A stretch of DNA of 64,000 bases from CAYOSU01 sp964406735 (GCA_964406735.1 CAYOSU010000002.1:68801-132800), one strand, 5' to 3'. Counted from the first letter of the stretch, positions 51,259-59,591 are shown. Notes: generated from the letters alone by a model not told the origin. Numbers and translations: made by a program.

Positions 51259-51531
51259 TTATTTTTGCAAATTCTGTACTTTTACGTATTCCGTTGTTCT
51301 TCCGCCGCCCTTTTTCATATATACGGCGACGATTTTTACTCTTAGTCCGCTTGCAATATTCAGTGCAAGGACGTAATCCGCACTTCTTATCGCAAGTGAG
51401 AGTCCACAGCTGTTAAACACTCTGACGGGAGTTGACACTACTCTCGACGGTACTTTTTGCGCTAAAAGCGCATTCCTTAGCCTATACAGGTTCTCCTTTG
51501 AGCCGAAGCTCATTATCATCTCGCTATTCAC
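51259..51531 (-). CDS. DUF3343 protein (putative Se/S carrier-like)
   Basis: About 90 residues. MIMSFGSKENLYRLRNALL matches the N-terminal half of DUF3343 and FNSCGLSLAI carries its single conserved Cys, thought to carry sulfur or selenium. The start is uncertain: GTG at 51531 has AAGGGG 7 nt upstream, while ATG codons at 51540 and 51519 are alternatives. It is divergent from a cysteine-desulfurase-type gene; the two families commonly occur together in anaerobes. No selD or yedF gene is seen here. Confidence 0.72.
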   Translation of the reverse strand: MNSEMIMSFGSKENLYRLRNALLAQKVPSRVVSTPVRVFNSCGLSLAIRSADYVLALNIASGLRVKIVAVYMKKGGGRTTEYVKVQNLQK

Positions 51532-51612
51532 ACTTTTCATCCCCTTACGCATAAAATCTTTCAAGAATGCTTCTTAGCAGTCTTATTCCATTATATTTTT
51601 GACGAGTGTGAA

Positions 51613-52746
51613 ATGATATATCTTGACAACGCCGCAACGGGCGGTTTTAAGCCTGAATGCGTTATTGACGAAGTAATTTATGCGTTAAGGCATCCTGCCA
51701 ACCCGACACGGTCCAGCCACAAGCGTGCGGTGGACACCGCTGAAAAGGTCTTCAACCTGAGAGAGTCTGTCGCAACGCTTTTTAACCTAAAAAGTCCTGA
51801 ACGAGTGATATTTACCAAAAACTGCACGGAAAGCCTCAATATCGCAATATTCGGGTGCTTAGAGCCGATGACGCACGTTATCGTTGACTGCTATGCGCAT
51901 AATTCCCTCGTTCGCCCCATACATTACCTTAAAGAGCATGGGCTTATCGACTATACCGTCGTATACCCCAAAGCACCCTTTTTGCCCGTTACGGCGGACG
52001 ACGTTAAAAACGCTATGCGGCGGAATACCTCGCTCGTTGCGATAACGCACGTTTCTAACGTTACGGGGACGGTCAACGATATCGAGGGAATCGGCAAATA
52101 TCTGAAAAACTCTCCCGTCCTCTTTCTCGTTGACGGCGCACAGAGCGCAGGATATCTTGACATCGATATGGAAAAGTGCGCCATCTCATACCTTTGTCTT
52201 CCTGCGCACAAGGGGCTTTGTTGTCCTACGGGACTTGGGTTCTTGTTGGTTGGCGAAAACGTGCCCTTGAAGCCTCATACGTTCGGCGGTACGGGGACTA
52301 ATTCGCTGTCTCTTTCGCAAAAGCCCTCTTTCCCCGACGGGTTTGAAAGCGGCACGCTGCCTATCAGCTCTATATGCGGCGCAGTGGCAGGCATCGAGTA
52401 CGTCATAAAAAACAGGGAGAAGACCAAGGAAAAAATGTCCGCTTTCGCCGATATTTTGTACGCACACGACATCGATGGCGTAAAGCGGTTTTCCGTTAAG
52501 AACGGTGTCGGGATATTTACTTTCGATATTTTATGCTTAGATCCGTCGGAGGCGGCAGATATATTTAATTATCGCTTCGATATTGCTTTGCGATACGGGT
52601 ATTTTTGCGCTCCTTTGATACATAGCCACGTCGGCTCGCTCGAGCGTGGGCTGCTCAGATGCTCTTTCTCCTCCTTTAATCCGCTCTCCGACGGATACTA
52701 TTTGTTAGAGTGCTTGGAGAAGATTGCGAGTTTAGCAAAAAATTGA
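51613..52746 (+). CDS. Class V aminotransferase fold enzyme (cysteine desulfurase-like)
   Basis: A 377-residue PLP enzyme. IYLDNAATGGFKP starts the family fold, THVSNVTGTVND and VDGAQSAGYLDID hold the PLP-binding residues, and LPAHKGLCCPTG contains the Lys for the PLP Schiff base. The C-terminal RCSFSSFNPLSDGYYLLECLEKI is typical of the cysteine desulfurase family found next to DUF3343 genes. It would release S (or Se) from cysteine (or selenocysteine). The acceptor is unknown. Divergent from the DUF3343 gene across about 80 bp. Confidence 0.87.
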   Translation: MIYLDNAATGGFKPECVIDEVIYALRHPANPTRSSHKRAVDTAEKVFNLRESVATLFNLKSPERVIFTKNCTESLNIAIFGCLEPMTHVIVDCYAHNSLVRPIHYLKEHGLIDYTVVYPKAPFLPVTADDVKNAMRRNTSLVAITHVSNVTGTVNDIEGIGKYLKNSPVLFLVDGAQSAGYLDIDMEKCAISYLCLPAHKGLCCPTGLGFLLVGENVPLKPHTFGGTGTNSLSLSQKPSFPDGFESGTLPISSICGAVAGIEYVIKNREKTKEKMSAFADILYAHDIDGVKRFSVKNGVGIFTFDILCLDPSEAADIFNYRFDIALRYGYFCAPLIHSHVGSLERGLLRCSFSSFNPLSDGYYLLECLEKIASLAKN

Positions 52747-52756
52747 CGGTTTTTTA

Positions 52757-52786
52757 TTGTTTTTATTGCGGCAGATGTGGTACACT
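52757..52786 (+). promoter_or_regulatory. Promoter of trxA
   Basis: TTGTTT (52757-52762), 18 bp, TACACT (52781-52786). A leader of about 27 nt contains the Shine-Dalgarno GAGGTG 8 nt before the ATG. Confidence 0.6.
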
Positions 52787-52819
52787 ATTTGGAGAAATCA
52801 TAAATGAGGTGTTACTGCT

Positions 52820-53128
52820 ATGAGCATAGTTACAATAACGACCGAAAACTTTGAAAGCGAAGTGCTTTCTTCCGACAAAAAGGTCCTCGTGGACTTCTGG
52901 GCGCCTTGGTGCGGTCCGTGCAGAATGCTCTCGCCTATCGTTGACGAGGTTGCCGACGCACATCCCGAGGTGAAGATAGGCAAAATAAACGTTGACGACG
53001 AGCGAGATCTCGCAGTTAAGTTCAACGTTATGAGCATCCCTACACTCCTTGTTTTCCAAAACGGTGAGGTCGTCAATAAGTCTATAGGGCTTATTTCGAG
53101 AGAAGACGTCGAGAAGTTGGTCAAATAG
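52820..53128 (+). CDS. trxA: Thioredoxin
   Basis: A 102-residue dithiol reductant. The active site WCGPC is at residues 30-34 in VDFWAPWCGPCRM, and SIPTLLVFQNGE contains the cis-proline loop. Length matches standard thioredoxin. It stands alone between its promoter and a terminator. Thioredoxin reductase is not in the window. Confidence 0.97.
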   Translation: MSIVTITTENFESEVLSSDKKVLVDFWAPWCGPCRMLSPIVDEVADAHPEVKIGKINVDDERDLAVKFNVMSIPTLLVFQNGEVVNKSIGLISREDVEKLVK

Positions 53129-53182
53129 CACATTTTTTGACTTAGCAAGGGCTTCCCTGAAATAGCTTGAAAACAAAAAATT

Positions 53183-53208
53183 AAAGCCTCCGTTATGGAG
53201 GCTTTTTT
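53183..53208. terminator. Intrinsic terminator after trxA
   Basis: AAAGCCTCC/GGAGGCTTT, 9-bp stem and 5-nt loop, then TTT. It may also stop transcription from plsC on the other strand. Confidence 0.9.
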
Positions 53209-53256
53209 GTGGCATATTATCTTTTTTAACAGCTTTAAGCAGTTTTTTAACAGCTT

Positions 53257-54108
53257 TTAGAAGTTTTTGGCGAGTTGTTCGTCAGCTTTTTCGTAGCGTT
53301 CGAGGTTTTCGGTCATCATCTCCCTTATCTCCTCGGAAAGCTCGGCGGTGCGTTTTTGCTTCACTTCACTTGCAGGGATCACCTTCAAAATATCGATATA
53401 TACGTCGGTCTTTTTTAAGGGAAAATTCTTTGCTATCATCTCGGTGTTTTTGATCGTTACCACCGCTATCGGAAGCTCCGCCTTTTGGGCAAGCTTGAAC
53501 GCTCCGTTCTTGAAGGGCAATAAAAGTTCGTCCGTGTCGTTCCTCGTGCCCTCGGGGTATATGCCCATCGAAAGGTCGTTGGTCTTTGTCATCTCGGAGG
53601 CTTTATTTATCGCCTCTAAGCCCTTTCTTACGTCGGTTCTGTCCATTGCGACGTAGCCGCACTTATAGGCTACTCCGCCTGCAATGGGGATATTGAAATT
53701 CTCGGGCTTACTAACGAACGCCATTTTCTTCTTCGGGAAGGCATCGGCAAGCACCATCGGATCGAAGTTCGATCTGTGATTTGAAATGAATATGTATTTT
53801 TGCTCGTCGTCGATAAGCTCCCTTCCCGTTACGTGAAGCTTTGCGCCCGAGTGATATATCAGATACCTATTTGCCGAGGTGAACTCGTGCTGATAAAAGG
53901 GGCTGGGCTTGTCAAGCTCCTTTTTCTTGTTGGGAAGCGCACCTATTATGAACAAATACAAAAAGTACAGTACGTTTATTGCAAGATAAATAGCCAAGAA
54001 GACCGCAACGAATATCCAAGCGTCCTTCCATGAGTCTATCATATGCTTTTTTATTACCGCATAGCACGTCAAAAACAGCGATGCGATAAGCTGAGACGCA
54101 ACTACCAT
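53257..54108 (-). CDS. plsC: 1-acyl-sn-glycerol-3-phosphate acyltransferase
   Basis: Second acylation step of phosphatidic acid synthesis. The 283-residue protein has two N-terminal helices, then NHRSNFDPM (the NHxxxxD active site) and YPEGTRNDT (EGTR). About 40 residues longer at the N-terminus than minimal PlsC. Start ATG with GAGGTC upstream. It follows the lipid kinase gene by 17 nt, which fits a shared phospholipid role. Confidence 0.93.
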   Translation of the reverse strand: MVVASQLIASLFLTCYAVIKKHMIDSWKDAWIFVAVFLAIYLAINVLYFLYLFIIGALPNKKKELDKPSPFYQHEFTSANRYLIYHSGAKLHVTGRELIDDEQKYIFISNHRSNFDPMVLADAFPKKKMAFVSKPENFNIPIAGGVAYKCGYVAMDRTDVRKGLEAINKASEMTKTNDLSMGIYPEGTRNDTDELLLPFKNGAFKLAQKAELPIAVVTIKNTEMIAKNFPLKKTDVYIDILKVIPASEVKQKRTAELSEEIREMMTENLERYEKADEQLAKNF

Positions 54109-54125
54109 ATTTTGACCTCGATCCC

Positions 54126-55016
54126 TTAGTTAGCCTTGGGGTATACGAAATTGATGCAGGACGGAACCATCTCGACGGTGTATTCCTTTCTCTTTAACAT
54201 CTCTCCGTCAATGCAGACGTAGAAATCCTCGTCGGCGTACATCCTTATCTTCGTTGCCTGACGGTATTTGAGTATCTTGGCGCACTTCTTATCCTCGAAA
54301 TGCTTGCCCTCGGTGTATATTCCGAGAATTGACAGGAACTTGAAGATCGAAATGACCTTTACGATACATACATCGATAAGTCCGTCGTCCGCTTTCGACC
54401 TCGGCGCACAGAAGAACTGACCGCCGACGTACTGGCCGTTAGCAAGCGTGCAAAGGAGCATCTTGCCCTTTTCGTTCAAAAGCTCGCCGTCGGCTTCTAC
54501 GAACACCTTGTTGTTCATGCCTGTGAATATCGCCTTGACGATGCCGCCGACGTATGCGTTCTTTTTGCCCTTTAATTTGAGCTCGTTCGCAGTCTTTGCG
54601 ACTATCGCATCAAAGCCGAAGTTGCATACGTTGATGCAGTATACGTCGTCAACTTTCATGGCGTCTATCTTGCCGACAGTGCCGTTTATGAGATTATCGA
54701 CGGTGAACGCATCCGCTCCGCCGAAAGCCTTTACGAAGTCGTTGCCCGTACCGCACGGAATGACGGCAAATTCAGCCTTTGTGCCTACTAAGCCGTTAGC
54801 TACTTCGTTTATTATTCCGTCGCCGCCGCAAGCGTAAAAACGAACGTTTTCATCGCCGTGAAGCTCTATATAAGTGCGAACGTATGACGTTGCGTCCTTT
54901 TCGCACTTGGTTAAATATATGTCTTTTTCTACGTTTAAGGAGTTTATCTTTGCGATAAGCTCGGATTTGTCGCTATTCGACCCTGCCGCCGGATTTATGA
55001 CGAATATGTGTTTCAT
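54126..55016 (-). CDS. Diacylglycerol/lipid kinase (DgkB/YegS family)
   Basis: A 296-residue lipid kinase. INPAAGSNSDK starts the domain, CGGDGIINEVANG (63-75) is the ATP loop, and IPCGTGNDFVKAFG follows. It likely rephosphorylates diacylglycerol released during lipoteichoic acid synthesis. Start ATG with AGGAGG 11 nt upstream. Its promoter is on the minus strand just upstream. Confidence 0.93.
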   Translation of the reverse strand: MKHIFVINPAAGSNSDKSELIAKINSLNVEKDIYLTKCEKDATSYVRTYIELHGDENVRFYACGGDGIINEVANGLVGTKAEFAVIPCGTGNDFVKAFGGADAFTVDNLINGTVGKIDAMKVDDVYCINVCNFGFDAIVAKTANELKLKGKKNAYVGGIVKAIFTGMNNKVFVEADGELLNEKGKMLLCTLANGQYVGGQFFCAPRSKADDGLIDVCIVKVISIFKFLSILGIYTEGKHFEDKKCAKILKYRQATKIRMYADEDFYVCIDGEMLKRKEYTVEMVPSCINFVYPKAN

Positions 55017-55056
55017 CTTGCGTGAGACCTCCTAAAATACCACTTTATTATATAAT

Positions 55057-55085
55057 AATATATACTTTTTATGAGCCGTTGTCAA
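55057..55085 (-). promoter_or_regulatory. Promoter of the lipid kinase-plsC operon
   Basis: Minus strand TTGACA (55080-55085), 17 bp, TATATT (55057-55062). Confidence 0.78.
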
Positions 55086-55157
55086 TAATTATGCACAATA
55101 ATGAAAAAATCACACAGGTTTTTCATTTTTAGAGGCTGCTTTGGCAGAAAAAACGTA

Positions 55158-55187
55158 TTGACAAGTTGGGGCGAAGTAAACTATAAT
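55158..55187 (+). promoter_or_regulatory. Promoter with a long leader for the 55399 gene
   Basis: TTGACA (55158-55163), 18 bp, TATAAT (55182-55187). Transcription would start near 55194, giving a leader of about 205 nt before the ATG at 55399. Confidence 0.78.
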
Positions 55188-55235
55188 ACAAGAAACCACA
55201 AACTTGCTCGCAAGGGTTTGGGGTTTCGCAGTGTT

Positions 55236-55329
55236 TCACGAATGAGAAGCGCAAAACGGTAGTTTTGCAGCAATGCCGCAAGGCGTTGTAAAGGCTTTTT
55301 CGCAAGATAAAGGCTTGCTTCTTGTGAAT
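55236..55329 (+). ncRNA. Leader element copy A (candidate structured RNA)
   Basis: About 90 nt in the leader of the 55399 gene, closely similar to 58004-58091. Hairpin 1 is GCAAAAC-GGTA-GTTTTGC. Hairpin 2 is CAATGCC-GCAA-GGCGTTG with a GNRA-type loop. Hairpin 3 is GCAAG-ataaagg-CTTGC. It may be a cis-acting RNA or a transcribed dispersed repeat. No known riboswitch class was recognised. Confidence 0.55.
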
Positions 55330-55398
55330 ATAATGATTTAAGTAAATAGGCAGCATATTGCTTCTGCCGTTATGAAAGATATGATTTGGAGGGTAGAT

Positions 55399-55755
55399 AT
55401 GGAATACAAGATATACGCATCGTCACGCGGTGAGATATGCGAGTATGCAAGCTTCGAGGACGACGGCTACGCCGAGCAAATTTTAGCTAAAATCGAAAAA
55501 AGACGGCTCGACGGACGTTGCGACAATGCGGACGTAGTTATGGAAAGGGTCTTTGCGAAAAAGCAAGGTATTTTGAAAAAGGATTTCAAAACGGCAATGA
55601 GAGCGTTGAGACACTTCGACGAGGTGGGACTTTCTAACGACGTATATTCAGTCCTTGAGGAGATAAACGACGACGGCTCTTTTGACGCAGTTTTCCTCGA
55701 TAATTTCGACGATCCGACATCTCATATCGTTAGTCTCAACGGACTTAATATTTAA
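55399..55755 (+). CDS. Small acidic protein of unknown function
   Basis: A 118-residue protein I do not recognise. It starts MEYKIYASSRGEICEYAS, is rich in Asp and Glu, and has a Lys/Arg stretch in the middle (VFAKKQGILKKDFKTAMRAL). No signal peptide or membrane segment. The start at 55399 is chosen for GGAGGG 5-6 nt upstream over an ATG nine codons earlier. It is the first gene after the structured leader and is 20 nt before the surface MBL-fold gene, so the two are probably co-transcribed. Confidence 0.75.
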   Translation: MEYKIYASSRGEICEYASFEDDGYAEQILAKIEKRRLDGRCDNADVVMERVFAKKQGILKKDFKTAMRALRHFDEVGLSNDVYSVLEEINDDGSFDAVFLDNFDDPTSHIVSLNGLNI

Positions 55756-55775
55756 TCAAAAGGAAGGTATTTTTT

Positions 55776-56912
55776 ATGGCAAAGAAAAGCACTAAATCTA
55801 AATCGAGCAAAAAGGCTAAAAAGAGCGGCGGCAAGAAGCTGCTTGCGGTCGTTATCGTTATTGCAATACTTTTAGTAGGTTACTTCTTCGGGTGGGATTA
55901 TATCGAAGGAATCTTCAATAACCCTTCACCCTCTCCCTCGCCGTCGCAATCAGTGCCTTACGAAGGGGACATCGGAGAGTTCTCTATACACTTCTTGACC
56001 CTTGGCAATAAGTACGCAGGAGACGCTATCTACATCAAGGCAGGAGACAACGACATCCTTATCGACGCAGGTAGCCGAGGCAACTCATCCGACGCTATCG
56101 CAAGCTACATTGACAAGTATTGCACGGACGGCGCTTTGGAGTACGTTATCGCAACGCACGCTCACCAAGACCACATCGCCGCTTTCGTCGGTACGAAGGC
56201 TGCGCCCGGTATCTTTGAAAGGTACGAGTGCAAGACGATTATTGACTTCCCTCTAACCGACGCTACGTCAACGGTGTATAAAAACTACGTCGCTAAGCGT
56301 GATGCGGAGGTTGAAAGCGGAGCAAAGCACTACACCGCACTTGAATGCTACAACAACGAAAACGGCGCGCAGAGAGTTTATACATTGGGCGACGGCATTA
56401 CGATGGAGATACTTTATAACTACTATTACGAGAACGACACATCTAACGAAAACAACTTCTCCGTGTGCGTGCTATTTACCTGCGGAAACAACAAGTTCTT
56501 GCTGACGGGCGACCTCGAGGAAGAGGGCGAAGAGCTTTTGGTCAAGAACAACGGTCTTTCTAAGGTAGACGTTTTCAAGGCGGCACACCACGGTAGCTAT
56601 ACAGGCTCGACGGATGCACTTCTGAGCGTTATCGACCCCGACATCGTCGTCGTTACCTGCGTTGCGGGAAGCGATGAGTATACCAGCAACCCAGACAATA
56701 TGTTCCCTGCGCTTGCGGCGTTAAGGCGCATTGAGAAGTACACGAGCGACATTTACGTTACGTCGGTCATCTCCTCTGACGACAAGGGATATGAAGACCT
56801 TAACGGTAATATCGTCGTTACGTCGGACGGTACGACGGTCAGCGTTAATTGCTCGAACAACAACACGAGGCTTTGCGATACCGAGTGGTATAAGGCAAAC
56901 AGAGCAGCGTGA
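55776..56912 (+). CDS. Membrane-anchored MBL-fold hydrolase, ComEC C-terminal-like
   Basis: A 378-residue protein. The first 20 residues are very Lys/Ser-rich, residues 21-38 form one membrane helix, and an SPSPSPSQ linker leads to an extracellular metallo-beta-lactamase domain: IDAGSRGNSS, THAHQDHIAAF (127-137), LTGDLEEEGE and KAAHHGSYTGST. This matches the ComEC/Rec2 C-terminal hydrolase domain but no competence channel is present, so an outside phosphodiesterase or nuclease is the best guess. Terminator follows. Confidence 0.85.
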   Translation: MAKKSTKSKSSKKAKKSGGKKLLAVVIVIAILLVGYFFGWDYIEGIFNNPSPSPSPSQSVPYEGDIGEFSIHFLTLGNKYAGDAIYIKAGDNDILIDAGSRGNSSDAIASYIDKYCTDGALEYVIATHAHQDHIAAFVGTKAAPGIFERYECKTIIDFPLTDATSTVYKNYVAKRDAEVESGAKHYTALECYNNENGAQRVYTLGDGITMEILYNYYYENDTSNENNFSVCVLFTCGNNKFLLTGDLEEEGEELLVKNNGLSKVDVFKAAHHGSYTGSTDALLSVIDPDIVVVTCVAGSDEYTSNPDNMFPALAALRRIEKYTSDIYVTSVISSDDKGYEDLNGNIVVTSDGTTVSVNCSNNNTRLCDTEWYKANRAA

Positions 56913-56925
56913 TCTTTAGGGTATT

Positions 56926-56954
56926 AAAAAAGCGAGGTTTTTCCTCGCTTTTTT
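56926..56954. terminator. Bidirectional intrinsic terminator
   Basis: AAAAAAGCGAGG/CCTCGCTTTTTT stem with 5-nt loop, between two convergent genes. It can serve both. Confidence 0.92.
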
Positions 56955-56974
56955 GTTGTGATCAGTGAAATATT

Positions 56975-57829
56975 TTAATAGTCCCATTTGGGGATAAAGG
57001 AATCGCCGACGGAGGCTTTATCCTGGAAAAAGCCCTTTATATCGAGGTCTATCGCCTTTTGCTGTACCCTCTCTATCTCGGCGGAATACAGCGGTCTATT
57101 GAGCTCTGGATGGGCTTTTAAGTCTCCGAACGGGGTATATTGGCTCATGACCGACACCAAGGTATCGGGGAAATTTTCTTTTATCAATTCAAGAAGCTTT
57201 ATGCTATCGTTATAGTGCTTGGGAAGCACCAAGTGGCGTATTATTACGCCCGACTTCATCATGCCGCTTTCGTCGAAAACATCCTCTCTTTGGCGGCGCA
57301 TTTCGCTTATTGCCGCAAGCGCAGTCTCACGGTAGTTTTTTATGCCCGAGATATTTTTCGCCAAGTCGTCGTCGAAGTATTTGAAGTCGGGAAGGTAGAC
57401 ATCAACTACCCCCTCTAAGCTCTTTATCGTCTGCACGGTGTCGTAGCCGTGGGAGTTATACACTATCGGCACTTTGGGGCGGTATATCCCGACAGCCTCT
57501 ATTATCTTCGGAACGAAGTGCGTGGGGCTGACTAAGTTTATATTATTCGCACCCATATCCTCGAGCTTTTTGAATATATCGGAAAGCTCTTTCGGTGTTA
57601 TGCTCTTGCCCGTTTGATTGCGGCTTACGGGGTAATTCTGGCAAAAGGGGCATTTCAGCGAACAGCCGCAGAAAAAGACCGTGCCGCTCCCCTCTTTCCC
57701 CGAGATGCAGGGTTCTTCGTACATATGAAGGCCGTAGCGTGCAATGCGCATTTCGTCCGAAACGCCGCACCGCCCTATCGTTTTGCTACGGTCGATATTG
57801 CATAAATTGCCGCATAAATTACAAAGCAT
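56975..57829 (-). CDS. Radical SAM protein, PflA/PflX-like
   Basis: A 284-residue radical SAM enzyme. The 4Fe-4S motif is CSLKCPFC (Cys56, Cys60 and Cys63). An extra N-terminal Cys group (Cys3, Cys6, Cys10 and Cys21) may hold a second cluster. VYNSHGYDTVQTI and VDVYLPDFKYF fit the pyruvate-formate-lyase-activating-enzyme-like family (COG1313). The target protein is unknown; no glycyl radical enzyme is adjacent. GGAG 5 nt upstream of ATG. Confidence 0.88.
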   Translation of the reverse strand: MLCNLCGNLCNIDRSKTIGRCGVSDEMRIARYGLHMYEEPCISGKEGSGTVFFCGCSLKCPFCQNYPVSRNQTGKSITPKELSDIFKKLEDMGANNINLVSPTHFVPKIIEAVGIYRPKVPIVYNSHGYDTVQTIKSLEGVVDVYLPDFKYFDDDLAKNISGIKNYRETALAAISEMRRQREDVFDESGMMKSGVIIRHLVLPKHYNDSIKLLELIKENFPDTLVSVMSQYTPFGDLKAHPELNRPLYSAEIERVQQKAIDLDIKGFFQDKASVGDSFIPKWDY

Positions 57830-57890
57830 ACTCTCTCCAAAAGCTTTTTCCCTTTTTGTCGGGCGTTTTTATTTTTATATATTGTAGCAC

Positions 57891-57899
57891 AAAATTTCC
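57891..57899 (-). promoter_or_regulatory. Extended -10 promoter of the radical SAM gene
   Basis: Minus strand TGC-TACAAT, an extended -10 element, about 60 nt before the start codon. The -35 region is weak. Confidence 0.5.
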
Positions 57900-57909
57900 G
57901 TAAATCATA

Positions 57910-57956
57910 TTGATTAAGAGCAAAATTTGTGGTAAGATATAACTTGTGGTAAGATA
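57910..57956 (+). promoter_or_regulatory. Tandem promoters of pdp
   Basis: TTGATT (57910-57915), 17 bp, TAAGAT (57933-57938). The 13-mer TTGTGGTAAGATA occurs at 57927-57939 and again at 57944-57956, 17 bp apart, so TTGTGG of copy 1 is a -35 spaced 17 bp from TAAGAT of copy 2 (57950-57955). Leader of about 200 nt. Confidence 0.6.
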
Positions 57957-58003
57957 AAAAGATGTTTCAGCTTTGCTTGGAAAGTGATGAAGCTTCAAAA
58001 TAT

Positions 58004-58091
58004 CGCACGAATAAAAAGCGTGAAACGGTGGTTTTACCGCAATTAGGCGTTGCAAAGGCTTTTTAGCAAGATAAAGACTTGCTTTTTATTA
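58004..58091 (+). ncRNA. Leader element copy B (candidate structured RNA) upstream of pdp
   Basis: Homologous to 55236-55329. Hairpin 1 is GTGAAAC-GGTG-GTTTTAC: compared with copy A, pair 2 changed from C-G to T-A and pair 3 from A-T to G-T, so pairing is kept. Hairpin 2 is shorter by 4 nt. Hairpin 3 is GCAAG-ataaaga-CTTGC. It lies 71 nt before the pdp start. Confidence 0.55.
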
Positions 58092-58161
58092 GCAAATACC
58101 TGAAAAGCCAAGGCTTTTTTCGGGAATATCACAACAATTTGAAACGAGAGGTCATATTTTT

Positions 58162-59478
58162 ATGAGAATGTACGACGTTATTTATAAAAAGCGCATGAAC
58201 GAGGAGCTGACGAACGAGGAGATATATTACTTCGTCGACGGGTTCACAAAGGGCGAGATACCCGACTATCAGGCTTCTGCGCTCCTTATGGCTATATGCA
58301 ACAACGGCATGACCGAGCGTGAGACATTTACGCTTACCGACGCTATGCTGCGTTCGGGAGATATAATCGATCTTTCACGCATACAGGGCGTTAAGGTGGA
58401 CAAGCATTCTACCGGCGGAGTCGGAGACTCTACCTCGCTTGCGCTCGCTCCAATCCTGGGCTCGCTCGGGCTTAAAGTTGCTAAAATGTCCGGAAGAGGG
58501 TTGGGATTTTCAGGCGGAACGCTCGATAAATTGGAGAGCATTCCGAGGTTTGACATATCTATCTCCGAAGACAGGTTCGTAGACACCGTTAACGAGTGCG
58601 GTTGCGCTATCATCGGGCAGACCAAGGAGGTTGCGCCTGCCGACGGAAAGATATATGCGCTTCGTGACGTTACGGCTACGATAGACAAAATTCCCCTTAT
58701 CGCCTCCTCTATCATGAGCAAGAAGCTCGCAAGCGGTGCGGACGTTATTTTACTTGACGTCAAATTCGGAAGTGGCGCATTCATGAAGACAGTGGACGAC
58801 GCTATCGAGCTTGCGAAGACCATGGTCAAGATCGGCGAGAACGCAGGAAAGCGTGTCGGGGCGTGCATTACCTCTATGGAACAGCCCTTGGGCGTTTTCG
58901 CAGGTAACTCGCTCGAGATAATCAATATTATCAGGCTGTTACACGGCGAAAAATCGAGGCTTTATGAGGAAGTTAAGGAAGTCTGCATCAAGCTACTACT
59001 TCTTTCTAAGTACGCTAACAACGAAAATACCGCCGCTAAAATGGTCGATTACGCTATCGAGAGCGGTCAGGCGTTCAATACCTTTAAGAAGATGGTCGAG
59101 CTTCAGGGCGGCGACGTTTCTTATATAGACCACCCCGAAAAGTTTGTCTTGGGCAAAATAAAGACCGTTAAGGCAAAGCAAGACGGGTACGTTTCTGCCA
59201 TCAACACCGAAAATATCGGTACGGCGGTCGTTATGCTCGGCGGCGGCAGGATCAAAAAGACGGATTCTATCGATAACTCCGTCGGCGTTTGCATGAAGGT
59301 ATCGCTCGGCGATTACGTTAAAGCAGGCGATCCGCTCGTTGATATGTATTTCGGAGAGAAGGGCTGGGACGGTGCATTGCCTTATCTCGAGACGGCGTTT
59401 TCTATTACGCCCGACAAAAAGCCCGTACCCCCTATCACCGCAGCGTACGTTGACGCAAAGGGCGTTACGAGGTATTGA
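58162..59478 (+). CDS. pdp: Pyrimidine-nucleoside phosphorylase
   Basis: Phosphorolysis of uridine, thymidine and deoxyuridine. The 438-residue protein has the N-terminal helical domain (TNEEIYYFVDGFTKGEIPDYQASALLMA region), the phosphate loop DKHSTGGVGDSTSLALAP, KMSGRGLGFSGGTLDKLE (thymidine/pyrimidine phosphorylase signature), SSIMSKKLASGAD and a C-terminal barrel-sandwich domain. Length is standard. Start ATG preceded by GAGAGGT. Its regulation may involve the structured leader. deoC for the next catabolic step is at 46381. Confidence 0.95.
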   Translation: MRMYDVIYKKRMNEELTNEEIYYFVDGFTKGEIPDYQASALLMAICNNGMTERETFTLTDAMLRSGDIIDLSRIQGVKVDKHSTGGVGDSTSLALAPILGSLGLKVAKMSGRGLGFSGGTLDKLESIPRFDISISEDRFVDTVNECGCAIIGQTKEVAPADGKIYALRDVTATIDKIPLIASSIMSKKLASGADVILLDVKFGSGAFMKTVDDAIELAKTMVKIGENAGKRVGACITSMEQPLGVFAGNSLEIINIIRLLHGEKSRLYEEVKEVCIKLLLLSKYANNENTAAKMVDYAIESGQAFNTFKKMVELQGGDVSYIDHPEKFVLGKIKTVKAKQDGYVSAINTENIGTAVVMLGGGRIKKTDSIDNSVGVCMKVSLGDYVKAGDPLVDMYFGEKGWDGALPYLETAFSITPDKKPVPPITAAYVDAKGVTRY

Positions 59479-59524
59479 TATTGCAGTGAACGGCTTTTCA
59501 CAGCGCAAAATTTTGGTTTTTTGA

Positions 59525-59552
59525 TTGACAAACGCATATATTGCGTTATAAA
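59525..59552 (+). promoter_or_regulatory. acpP promoter with internal inverted repeat
   Basis: TTGACA (59525-59530), 16 bp, TATAAA (59547-59552). The spacer is an inverted repeat ACGCA-tatat-TGCGT (59532-59546), a possible regulator site. Confidence 0.72.
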
Positions 59553-59591
59553 ATAAATATATACTATGAAAGAATAAAGGAGTGTTTGTTT

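Noticed and set aside
55130..55400. T-box or purine/TPP-type riboswitch upstream of 55399
   Set aside because: No T-box sequence (TGGNACCGCG) and none of the recognised aptamer cores; only the unassigned three-hairpin element is visible.
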